Source: Nioella halotolerans (GTDB lineage Bacteria; Pseudomonadota; Alphaproteobacteria; Rhodobacterales; Rhodobacteraceae). From it: DNA of 62,186 bases. Numbering within the stretch: the first letter of the stretch is position 1; each line of letters begins with the position of its first letter. The DNA lies in the NCBI GenBank assembly GCA_003428585.1, contig QVQC01000016.1:1-62186 (forward strand), in the 5' to 3' direction. The notes beneath the pieces were generated by a model, which was not told the DNA's origin, did not search any database, and saw nothing but the letters and a program-made list of their open reading frames with translations. The position numbers and the translations under genes were made by a program. Of this stretch, positions 55,515-62,186 are shown piece after piece.

Positions 55515-56771
55515 ATGGCCGACCAGATCCCGCTCGACCTGCCCGACAACCCGCAGCTTGTCGCCAACATCACCCATTTCGCCCGCGCCCTGCGCGCCGG
55601 CGGGCTGAAGGCCGGGCCGGGCCGTGTGCTGGATGCGGTGCGCGCGGTCGAGGCGGCCGGCTTCACCGAACGGCGCGATTTCTACCACGTGCTGCAAGCC
55701 TGTTTCGTCACCCGGCCCGAGCAACGCGCCACCTTCGACCAGATCTTCCGCCTCTACTGGCGCGACCCGCGCTATATCGAGCACATGATGTCCATGATGC
55801 TGCCCGCCCTGCGCGGCGTGGCCGAGGATCGCGCCGTGAAGCCGGCCGAGAAACGCGCCGCCGAGGCGCTTCTGGCAGGCCTCGACCGCGAGGCGCCCGA
55901 TGCCCCCGACGAAGAGGACGGCGAAACCGAGATAGAGGTGGATGCCAGCCTCACCATCTCGACCGAGGAACGGCTGCGCCGCCTCGACTTCGAACAGATG
56001 AACACCGCCGAGATGGCCGAGGCCAAGCGCTTGATCGCCCGGCTGTCGCTGCCCGTGAAGCCCTTGCAAAGCCGCCGGACCATGGCCGCGCCGCGCGGCG
56101 CGCTGCCCGACTGGCGCCGCACCATGCGGGTCGCCATGCGCCGCGGCGGCGAGGTCACCGCGTTCGAACGCAAGGCGCGGCGCATCCGCTGGCCCAACCT
56201 CGTGGTGCTGTGCGACATTTCCGGTTCCATGTCCTCCTACAGCCGCGCGGTGCTGCATTTCCTGCACGCCGTCTCGAATGCCAAGGGGCAGGGCTGGGCC
56301 AAGGTCCACGCCTTCACCTTCGGCACCCGGCTGACCAACATCACCCGGCACCTGCGCGCGCGCGACGTTGACGCGGCCTTGGCCGCGGCGGGCGCCGAGG
56401 CGCAGGATTGGGAGGGCGGCACGCGGATCGGCCAGTGCCTTGCCGCCTTCAACCGCGACTGGTCGCGCCGGGTTCTGGGGCAGGGGGCGGTGGTCCTCCT
56501 GATCACGGACGGGCTCGACCGCGACGACCCGGCTGCGCTGGCCGCGCAGATGGAACGGCTGCACCTGTCGTCGCGGCGGCTGATCTGGCTCAACCCGCTG
56601 CTGCGCTGGGACGGGTTCGCGCCCAAGGCGGCGGGCATCCGCGCCATGCTGCCGCATGTCGACAGTTTCCGCGCCGGTCACAACATCGCGGCGCTTCAAG
56701 GGCTGGCCGAGGCGCTGTCGCAGCCCGGAGATCCGGGCGAAAAGGCCCGCTTGATGGCGGCGCTACGCTGA
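55515..56771 (+). CDS. CoxE-type VWA-domain protein
   Basis: The 418-residue protein has an N-terminal region found in CoxE/YehP-like proteins and a C-terminal VWA domain with an intact MIDAS: DISGSMSSYS near residue 235, a conserved Thr in GGTRIG and LITDGLDRDD. CoxE-type proteins work with MoxR ATPases in the assembly of metal enzymes such as carbon monoxide dehydrogenase; no such enzyme is in view. It is the partner of the MoxR ATPase at 53928. Confidence 0.88.
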   Translation: MADQIPLDLPDNPQLVANITHFARALRAGGLKAGPGRVLDAVRAVEAAGFTERRDFYHVLQACFVTRPEQRATFDQIFRLYWRDPRYIEHMMSMMLPALRGVAEDRAVKPAEKRAAEALLAGLDREAPDAPDEEDGETEIEVDASLTISTEERLRRLDFEQMNTAEMAEAKRLIARLSLPVKPLQSRRTMAAPRGALPDWRRTMRVAMRRGGEVTAFERKARRIRWPNLVVLCDISGSMSSYSRAVLHFLHAVSNAKGQGWAKVHAFTFGTRLTNITRHLRARDVDAALAAAGAEAQDWEGGTRIGQCLAAFNRDWSRRVLGQGAVVLLITDGLDRDDPAALAAQMERLHLSSRRLIWLNPLLRWDGFAPKAAGIRAMLPHVDSFRAGHNIAALQGLAEALSQPGDPGEKARLMAALR

Positions 56772-56867
56772 CGCCGGCCCGGCGCGCCGGCCAAGGGGGG
56801 CTTGCACCGGGAAGCGCCATGTTGTTCCTGTCGCAAAAGTCGGCAACCGGGAAGGGGCAGGGCGATC

Positions 56868-58169
56868 ATGGCCCAGTCGCGCATATTGCTGTTCTGCTAC
56901 GGGTCGCGCGGGGACGTGGAGCCCTATGTCGCGCTCGGCCTCGGGCTTCAGGCGCGCGGCCACGCGGTGACGCTGGCCACGGCGGGCCAGTTCGGCGACT
57001 GGGTGCGCGCCTTCGGGCTCAATTTCGCGCCGATGACCGACGATTTCATCGACGTGATCCATACCGACGACGGCAAGGCGCTGGTCGAGGGAACCGGCGG
57101 GCTGGTGCGCAGGGTGGCCGCGGGCGGACGCCTGGCGCGGACGGCGCGCAAGGCCGGCGAGCAGCTGATCGAGGATGCCCGGGCCGTGGCCGAGGCGGTG
57201 CGGCCCGATCTCATCGCCTATCACCCCAAGGTCACCGCCGCGCCCCATATCGCCGAGGGCACCGGATGCCCCGCCGTTCTGGTGCTGCTGCAGCCCATCG
57301 TCCTGCCGACCGCCGCCTTTCCGCCCACCGGCCTGCCGCCCATTGCCGTGCCCGGCTACAACCGGCTGGCCTACGGGCTGGTCTCGGCCAGCTACGCGCC
57401 GTTCCTCGGGCCGGTGAACCGCCTGCGCAAGGCGGTTTTCGGCCTGCCGCCGGTGCGCAGCGGGCACGCGGTCATCCTGCCCCCCGGTCTGGGGCGGATC
57501 CCGATCCTCCATGCCGTGAGCCCGGCCGTGATCCCGCGCCCGGACGACTGGCCGCCCGAGGCACACCTGACCGGCTACTGGTCCTTGCCGCCGGACCCGG
57601 ATTACACCCCGCCCGAGGCGCTGTCTCGGTTCCTCGCCGAGGGGCCGCCGCCCGTCTATGTCGGTTTCGGCAGCATGGTCAGCGAGGATCCCGCCGCGCT
57701 GCGCGGCACGGTAATCGAGGCGCTGCGGCTGGCCGGGATGCGCGGCGTACTCGCCTCCGGCTGGGCCGGGTTCGAACCGGGCCGGCATGACAAGCGGATC
57801 CTCGTCATCCCGCCGGTGCCGCATGGCTGGCTGTTCCCGCGCATGGCGGCGGTGGTTCATCACGGCGGCGCGGGCACCACGGCCAACGGGTTCCGCGCGG
57901 GCGTGCCCTGCGTGATCTGCCCCTTTTTCGGCGATCAGCCGGGATGGGCGCGGCGCAGCGTGGCCCTCGGGGTCGGCGCGACCCCGGTGCTGCGCAAGAC
58001 GCTGGACGCCGAAACGCTGGCGGCCTCGATCCGCGAGGCCGTCTGCAACCCGGATCTGCGCGACAACGCGCGGGCGCTGTCCGAAACGCTTGGCCACGAG
58101 GACGGCGTCGGCGCGGCCTGCCGGGTGATCGAGGCTGAACTGGCAGCCCCGGCCCGCAAGCCGGAATGA
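56868..58169 (+). CDS. UDP-glycosyltransferase, GT1 sterol-glucosyltransferase-like
   Basis: GT-B enzyme of 433 residues. The N-terminal half starts [20 protein letters not shown], the pattern of bacterial and fungal sterol/lipid glucosyltransferases. The donor site lies in [22 protein letters not shown] with the [11 protein letters not shown] segment, quoted here only in parts: [12 protein letters not shown] and FFGDQPGWA. It probably glycosylates a membrane lipid or hopanoid-like acceptor; the acceptor is not evident. GGAAGGGGCAGG precedes ATG 56868. tRNA-Leu follows. Confidence 0.88.
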   Translation: MAQSRILLFCYGSRGDVEPYVALGLGLQARGHAVTLATAGQFGDWVRAFGLNFAPMTDDFIDVIHTDDGKALVEGTGGLVRRVAAGGRLARTARKAGEQLIEDARAVAEAVRPDLIAYHPKVTAAPHIAEGTGCPAVLVLLQPIVLPTAAFPPTGLPPIAVPGYNRLAYGLVSASYAPFLGPVNRLRKAVFGLPPVRSGHAVILPPGLGRIPILHAVSPAVIPRPDDWPPEAHLTGYWSLPPDPDYTPPEALSRFLAEGPPPVYVGFGSMVSEDPAALRGTVIEALRLAGMRGVLASGWAGFEPGRHDKRILVIPPVPHGWLFPRMAAVVHHGGAGTTANGFRAGVPCVICPFFGDQPGWARRSVALGVGATPVLRKTLDAETLAASIREAVCNPDLRDNARALSETLGHEDGVGAACRVIEAELAAPARKPE

Positions 58170-58232
58170 CCGCCGCCCGCACGGTTTGGCCATTGACGGG
58201 GGCAGGGGGTGGCGCTATCCCCGTGGCGCGTT

Positions 58233-58319
58233 GCCCGAGTGGCGGAATTGGTAGACGCAGGGGATTCAAAATCCCCCGCCAGCAATGGCTTGTCGGTTCG
58301 AGTCCGACCTCGGGTACCA
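58233..58319 (+). tRNA. tRNA-Leu (anticodon CAA), likely phage attachment site
   Basis: An 87-base cloverleaf with encoded CCA. The acceptor stem is GCCCGAG with CTCGGGT (first pair G-U), the long variable arm is present and the anticodon stem GGGGA/TCCCC carries TTCAAAA, giving CAA at 58267-58269. Phage genes and phased repeats begin directly after it, so its 3' end is a probable integration core; the second copy would lie beyond the right edge. Confidence 0.96.
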
Positions 58320-58380
58320 CAACAAAATCAAGCAGTTAGCGGAAATATGGAGTCGGCGAGGATGGCGGCGATGACGGGCG

Positions 58381-58499
58381 TGTAAGCATTTTGTAAGCAC
58401 CGCGCAGGCGGTAAGGCGGGCAGGAATGATGTTGCGGATTTGTCACCGCCTGAAAAAGGTTTGTCACCGGGCGGCGAGTAAGCATGAGTAAGTGGTAAC
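58381..58499. repeat. helically phased direct repeats next to tRNA-Leu
   Basis: TGTAAGCA at 58381-58388 and 58392-58399 (11 bases apart), TTTGTCACCG at 58439-58448 and 58460-58469 (21 bases apart), and GTAAGCA at 58478-58484 with GTAAGTG at 58488-58494 (10 bases apart). The pairs fall on one helix face in the order A-A, B-B, A-A, which resembles arm-type and excisionase sites of a tyrosine-recombinase attachment site. Confidence 0.6.
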
Positions 58500-58525
58500 G
58501 CTTTTTGTGAACAGACCAGCTGCGC

Positions 58526-58556
58526 TTGGTGTTTCTTATGCCGATGTGCTTAGAAT
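58526..58556 (+). promoter_or_regulatory. possible promoter of the lipoprotein gene
   Basis: TTGGTG (58526-58531) and TAGAAT (58551-58556) with a 19-base spacer in AT-rich DNA, 28 bases before the lipoprotein start. The -10 is five of six, the -35 is poor. Confidence 0.35.
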
Positions 58557-58583
58557 GATTTGGAAATAATGGAGGGAGCCGCT

Positions 58584-58847
58584 ATGAACCGTGCTTTGCT
58601 TATCTTACCCGCTTTTGCACTCAGTGCATGCGTAGCAACCACGCCCGTGGTGACTGATTTCAATGGCGATAGCGTGCAGGTTCAAGCGTCATCAGCGACG
58701 CCAGACGAAGCTGTGAACGCGGAAGCGAGCCGTATTTGTCAAACGCAAAACAGACGCGCTGAATATGCATCGTCACGGCAACTGCCAGCAACTGGTCCAT
58801 ATGACTTTACGATAAACTATTCGCACCTGTTTCTGTGCTTGGACTAA
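58584..58847 (+). CDS. small lipoprotein, possible prophage moron
   Basis: The 87-residue product starts MNRALLILPAFALSACVATT, with lipobox LSAC, so the mature protein is anchored through Cys at about 16. The rest is polar with three further Cys (ICQTQ, FLCLD region) and no family is recognised. GGAGGGAGCC precedes ATG 58584. It is transcribed opposite to the phage genes, in AT-rich DNA, which is how phage moron genes often look; a superinfection-exclusion role is conceivable but unshown. Confidence 0.65.
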   Translation: MNRALLILPAFALSACVATTPVVTDFNGDSVQVQASSATPDEAVNAEASRICQTQNRRAEYASSRQLPATGPYDFTINYSHLFLCLD

Positions 58848-59211
58848 GCCACTTTCTGCATCCTTGCGAATCTTTCCGGCCTCACGCGCCGTTTCTCGCA
58901 TCCTGTCCGGCTCGGCCCCGATAACCTCGGCTTTCGCCTCATCGGGCAGGTCGGCCACCTTTGAAGCCAGCGACACGGACATGCGGCCTTCATCGACGGC
59001 ACGGGAAACCTCTGGCGGCGCGGAGTCGTGAACCTTGCGCGCGGAACGAACGCTGCGCTCGGAGACGTTCAACATCTCGGCGGCGTCGGCGTTCGATGTG
59101 AGCGGCGGCTTTGGCGCGGCTTGCTCGGAAAGCGGCAAATCCGGCTCATTATGGGTCGGCAAATTTGCCGATGCTCTTGCGTGCTGGTTCGCGCCCCTCG
59201 GCATATTCGCC
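58848..59211 (-). pseudogene. 3'-truncated phage DNA-binding protein (ParB/KorB-like)
   Basis: The minus-strand frame encodes NLPTHNEPDLPLSEQ, AEMLNVSERSVRSARKV (a helix-turn-helix), PPEVSRAVDEGRMSVS and LPDEAKAEV, the modular pattern of phage and plasmid ParB/KorB-like regulators. After KDAESG the frame runs into sequence complementary to the lipoprotein gene at about 58848 with no family similarity, so the 3' part is missing. The 5' end is also unclear: the frame overlaps the end of the small phage gene at 59234, and a GTG near 59211 could be the start. Confidence 0.55.
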
Positions 59212-59233
59212 ACCCGCGCGGCAATGCTGGCGC

Positions 59234-59431
59234 TCAAGCCACCTTGCGCCGCCCTGCGAACCTCTCGGACGCATAGGCGCGCAGCACCGCCTGCGGCTCT
59301 ACCTGCGCCAGCCCGCAAACCTCCTCGAAGTCAGCCGATCCGATCCAGCCGGGCTCCTCTCCCTTCGCCGCGTCGTGCAGGCCAAGAACAAGAACCGATC
59401 GCCACAACGCCAAGTCAGGATTTACCGCCAT
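59234..59431 (-). CDS. small phage protein of unknown function
   Basis: The 65-residue product begins MAVNPDLALWRSVLVLGLHD and ends ERFAGRRKVA, a pattern I associate with small phage proteins encoded near replication or packaging genes in Rhodobacterales prophages. A G-rich ribosome-binding site precedes ATG 59431. Its stop lies where the truncated DNA-binding gene begins. Confidence 0.6.
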   Translation of the reverse strand: MAVNPDLALWRSVLVLGLHDAAKGEEPGWIGSADFEEVCGLAQVEPQAVLRAYASERFAGRRKVA

Positions 59432-59443
59432 AGGTGCCCCCCA

Positions 59444-59480
59444 TAGAAAGGGGCAGGCCAGCATCCCGCTAGCCTGCCCC
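59444..59480 (-). terminator. hairpin terminator after the capsid gene
   Basis: On the minus strand GGGGCAGGC and GCCTGCCCC pair over 9 bp around a 13-base loop, followed by TTTCTAT. It lies 78 bases after the capsid stop. The loop contains CTAGCGGGATGCTGG, a sequence repeated in the terminase gene. Confidence 0.65.
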
Positions 59481-59558
59481 GCTGTTGCGATGTCACCGCT
59501 GGAGCACACGGCCACCGCCGCCGGGGAATGTGTCTGAAGCATCCCCCGGCCCGTTGGA

Positions 59559-60662
59559 TCACACTGCCAGAACCAGCGCCTTGACGGCCTCGGGGTTCGT
59601 CAGCGCGCCACCGACGCGGCGGCGAACATACCACCGGACGTAACCGGGCTGTGAATACACGTCGCGCACCACGGCCAGCCCGACACGATCCGCAATCGTG
59701 TAAGCCTCGCGGAAGTTGCCAAAGAGCGCACCAACGGCACCATCCGCCAGCGCGGGCATGTCCTCGGCCAGATTCACCGGGTAGCCCAGCAGGCGGTCAG
59801 GAATGGCTGCGTCGAGCGATGCCTGATAAATGTAACGCCCATCCGAGTCCTTCAATTTCCGGATCTTGTTGCGCATGGCCCGCGTCATCATCCACGACGC
59901 GCCCGGCAGATACGGCGCTTTCAGCGCATCCACCACGTCCATGAGCGGATCACCCCCGTTCGGAGTTGCCGGCAGATCCCCGGCCACGCCCGAATTGATC
60001 GCGCCGATCTGGTAGGCCGAAGGGTCAGCGCCCCAAGTAAACGACGCATCCGCGATGGTGCCGTAGTCGATAATGCCGCGCGGCTCGCCCGTGCCCGTGC
60101 CGTTGATGAACGCCGTCGCCTCCTGCCGCGCAAACCGCTGCGCCACTTTGCCTTGCAGCCAGCCTTCAACGTCGAAGTCGGAGTCATCGAGCATGTCGAG
60201 CGTTGCCGACGGCAGGGCATAGTGCTCATGCACCGCGATCTTGTGCCGGGTCAGGAAACTTTCGGTCGTCGCCGTGCGCGCCGCAGTCTCGCCCACCCAA
60301 TCGGAACCGGGTTCCTCGCGGTCCACCAGAACCTCGATCTCGTTTTTCGACGTGCCCAGCACCGACGCCACAGACCGCATCGGGCTGGACTCGCGCACCA
60401 GCTTGAAGATCCGATCCGACCAGTCCTCGCGCACCGTGACGCCCTGACCGTCGCTCGTAACGGAAAGCGATTTGGTCTCGCCGCTGCGAAGATAAGCGGC
60501 CATCGCCTTTGTTTCCGCACCGCGATCATCGCCCAGGTCGCCGCCCACTCGGGAAGCGCGCTTCACCGCCAGAACATCGCGCTCCAAGCCGGAAAGCCGC
60601 GTGTCTAGGGTTTCATTCAAGTTCTTGACGGTATCCACCGCCTCTTTCAGCTCATGTTCCAT
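59559..60662 (-). CDS. phage major capsid protein, HK97 type
   Basis: Shell protein of tailed phages, 367 residues. A short N-terminal coiled segment (about 1-45, delta-domain-like) precedes the HK97 fold: LVRESSPMRSVASVL, WVGETAARTATTESFL and the later YVRWYVRRRVGGALTNPEAV, given here only as VRWYVRRRVGGALTNP. No protease gene is upstream, so how the delta segment is removed is unclear. A GAGGTT site precedes ATG 60662, which lies 17 bases after the terminase stop, so the two genes are expressed together. Confidence 0.88.
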   Translation of the reverse strand: MEHELKEAVDTVKNLNETLDTRLSGLERDVLAVKRASRVGGDLGDDRGAETKAMAAYLRSGETKSLSVTSDGQGVTVREDWSDRIFKLVRESSPMRSVASVLGTSKNEIEVLVDREEPGSDWVGETAARTATTESFLTRHKIAVHEHYALPSATLDMLDDSDFDVEGWLQGKVAQRFARQEATAFINGTGTGEPRGIIDYGTIADASFTWGADPSAYQIGAINSGVAGDLPATPNGGDPLMDVVDALKAPYLPGASWMMTRAMRNKIRKLKDSDGRYIYQASLDAAIPDRLLGYPVNLAEDMPALADGAVGALFGNFREAYTIADRVGLAVVRDVYSQPGYVRWYVRRRVGGALTNPEAVKALVLAV

Positions 60663-60679
60663 AGTAACCTCATCGGGTT

Positions 60680-62122
60680 TCAGTTGAAGTTCCCGACAAA
60701 GCCGCCCAGCATCCCGCTTGAGGCTCCATCGCCTTTATCCAGCATCCCGCTAGATATTCCGTCGCCAAGGCTGCGTATCTGCGGCCTCGCCTGTTTCTTC
60801 GCCATCCGCGCCACAACGCCCGCCACCGCGTTTGCACGGTCATCATGTCCACCGGGCGGATGGTCGATCTGATCCCGCCCCCCGCGCATCGTGCGGCGCT
60901 CAAGGGCTGTCAGTTGCTTTGAAAGCGTGTCGCAGGGCGGCAGCTCCACCGCGCCCGAGTTCAGCGCAGGCGCAAGGCTCGCATACAGTTCGGAGCGAAC
61001 ACCGGGCGCAGGCTCATAGGTGATCCCGTGCCGGGAAAACTCGGTCGGAACCCATTGGCCCGCGTATCTGTCGCCAGCGACCTTGTTGATGCCATACGCC
61101 TTGAGCGTCTCGGCATAGTCAGCCGTGATCGCCGCCGGGTTGCCACGACGCCCGCGCACCAGATCAATCACCAGCCGGTCGCGCTCTCGGTGCCCTATGG
61201 CGAGGGTAAACTCATCCTTGCCGCCCCCGGTCGGGTCAGTGAAGGCAACATACCGAACGCCAGCTTGACGCGGCAATTCCAAGGGCTTTGAACGCTGCGC
61301 CGCCTCCACCTGATCCAGCGAAAGAAACGCCTCGATATCGCTGCGAAACTGCGCAAGATACTCAGCACTTGCCCGCGCCACGTCCGCCTTCAAAGCATCC
61401 TCGACCACCCGCGCCGAAAGCGTCGGGTTCATCGTGCGACTTGGCGCTTGCGCCACCAGCACCCGGCCCGGCTGGCCGTGATACCGCTTGAACGTGTCCC
61501 AAAGCATCCCGCGACGCGCATAGGGGCTGGATAGGGCAATCAGCTTGCCGCCAAGGGTCGCAAGGGCAGGACGCAAGGCCGCGATAACCTCAGCATCCGG
61601 GCGCGCGCCGTCGCTCATCCAGAAGGCTATTTCGTCGCAGATCACGGCGCTGCATGTGTATCCGCGCACCGATCTGTGCGACGCAGTGTGAACCTCGATA
61701 CAGGACCGATTGTCGAATTCGATCCCGGTTTCGGTTTGCCTGACCACCATCGCGCGCAGCATCGGGTTTCTTTCGACCAGCCCGCGCACATAGCGCAGCA
61801 ACGTCCGGGCTTGCGGCCTGTCACCGGAAATCAGCATGACGCTTGCAATCTCGCCCGGTGCCAGCTTGTCCCGGTGATCCTGAAACGCCGCTTCATAGGC
61901 TGCACACAAGGCCGCTGCATGGCTCTTGCCGCCGCGACGCCCGACCACAAGCCAAAGTTCTTCTGCCGCCTCCTGTGGCGTCTCTGCGCGCCCGGTGAGT
62001 TCCTTGAATGTATCCGTCTCGGCACGATCTAAGGGCAGGCCATAGAACCCGCCTAGAAGGGCGCGCCACGCGGCGAAACTGGCACCGCCGAACGTATCAC
62101 CAAATAGCTGCCGATCTGTCAT
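60680..62122 (-). CDS. phage terminase large subunit
   Basis: Motor that packages phage DNA into the capsid. From ATG 62122 the protein is 480 residues; an in-frame GTG at 62131 has a poorer context. The ATPase domain shows WLVVGRRGGKSHAAAL (Walker A) and SAVICDEIAFW (Walker B). The nuclease domain has VAFTDPTGGGKDEF and GHDDRANAV, with the acidic residues expected for RNase-H-like cutting. The C-terminus is unusual, with repeated SSGML (SSGMLDKGDGASSGMLGG). No small subunit or portal gene is seen between it and the capsid gene. Confidence 0.88.
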   Translation of the reverse strand: MTDRQLFGDTFGGASFAAWRALLGGFYGLPLDRAETDTFKELTGRAETPQEAAEELWLVVGRRGGKSHAAALCAAYEAAFQDHRDKLAPGEIASVMLISGDRPQARTLLRYVRGLVERNPMLRAMVVRQTETGIEFDNRSCIEVHTASHRSVRGYTCSAVICDEIAFWMSDGARPDAEVIAALRPALATLGGKLIALSSPYARRGMLWDTFKRYHGQPGRVLVAQAPSRTMNPTLSARVVEDALKADVARASAEYLAQFRSDIEAFLSLDQVEAAQRSKPLELPRQAGVRYVAFTDPTGGGKDEFTLAIGHRERDRLVIDLVRGRRGNPAAITADYAETLKAYGINKVAGDRYAGQWVPTEFSRHGITYEPAPGVRSELYASLAPALNSGAVELPPCDTLSKQLTALERRTMRGGRDQIDHPPGGHDDRANAVAGVVARMAKKQARPQIRSLGDGISSGMLDKGDGASSGMLGGFVGNFN

Positions 62123-62142
62123 TGCTGTCACATCCCGCGTGA

Positions 62143-62186
62143 TTATATGGTCGCTTCTTGAAGAGCCCTGGCTTCTGCCGCTGCCA
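62143..62186 (-). CDS. 3' end of a gene upstream of terminase (possible small terminase subunit)
   Basis: Fourteen codons are visible, ending AAAEARALQEATI and a TAA at 62143-62145. The helical, charged end and position directly before the large terminase fit a small terminase subunit, but too little is present to be sure. Confidence 0.3.
   Translation of the reverse strand, partial: AAAEARALQEATI

Larger units (their letters stand above)
58320..62186. mobile_element. integrated phage-like element (right end outside window)
   Basis: Everything after tRNA-Leu differs from the chromosomal genes before it: phased repeats, an AT-richer stretch, then phage genes on the minus strand (DNA-binding fragment, small phage protein, HK97-type capsid, large terminase). 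No integrase, portal or protease is present up to the edge, and terminase and capsid abut. It is either a degraded prophage or a satellite; the far end and attachment repeat are outside the window. Confidence 0.75.

Noticed and set aside
58381..58499. CRISPR array
   Set aside because: Repeats are 7-10 bases with 10-21 base periods and no spacer-like unique units of about 30 bases; no cas genes.

Overview
This 62 kb window is high-GC, densely packed chromosomal DNA of an alphaproteobacterium, most likely a member of the Rhodobacteraceae (roseobacter/Rhodobacter relatives). The grounds are the gene families seen (class II NrdJ ribonucleotide reductase, a tandem cold-shock protein, a non-pyrrolysine MttB homologue, a divergent DUF6477/DUF6456-like pair, two-domain peptide-ABC ATPase) and the base composition. 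This assignment rests on recall of the families, not on a database search. There are two tRNA genes (Pro-UGG, Leu-CAA), no rRNA, no CRISPR array and no insertion sequence.

Bases 1-12612 hold a phosphopantetheinyl transferase cut by the window edge and a surface-polysaccharide locus: a Wzz-type chain-length protein and a separate BY-kinase-like ATPase that converge end to end, a fused oxidoreductase-epimerase, GT2, GT4 and WecG/TagA-type glycosyltransferases, a free-standing epimerase and Gfo/Idh/MocA oxidoreductase, an SDR and a GMC oxidoreductase. Several genes overlap by four bases, which indicates a translationally coupled operon. The polymer cannot be named from the sequence.

Bases 12683-26546 are mostly housekeeping: xerD with two coupled upstream genes (one a 45-residue membrane protein), aroK-aroB, gpt, fabI divergent from pdxH, a double cold-shock protein, a DUF192 protein, tRNA-Pro, a family 2 glycosyltransferase, and nrdJ preceded by tandem NrdR-box-like sites.

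Bases 26581-34258 carry a complete peptide-type ABC importer (two-NBD ATPase, two permeases, Tat-exported binding protein) with an upstream AraC regulator and an operator-like element next to a promoter. Bases 34399-58169 hold guaA, a Nudix protein, an orphan MttB homologue, the DUF6477/DUF6456 pair beside a perfect DnaA box, alr-mlaE-mlaF, a ureohydrolase, an HNH protein, an esterase and HhH-GPD glycosylase pair, an MFS carrier, dnaB, pyrE, pyrC, secreted and unknown proteins, a MoxR ATPase and CoxE-type VWA protein separated by a secreted PPC-like protein, and a UDP-glycosyltransferase.

From tRNA-Leu (58233-58319) to the right edge lies an integrated phage-like element. It has helically phased direct repeats next to the tRNA, a lipoprotein gene, a truncated DNA-binding-protein gene, a small phage protein, an HK97-type major capsid gene and a large terminase gene directly adjacent to each other with no portal or protease between them. 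It may be a reduced prophage or a phage satellite and is the most unusual part of the window.
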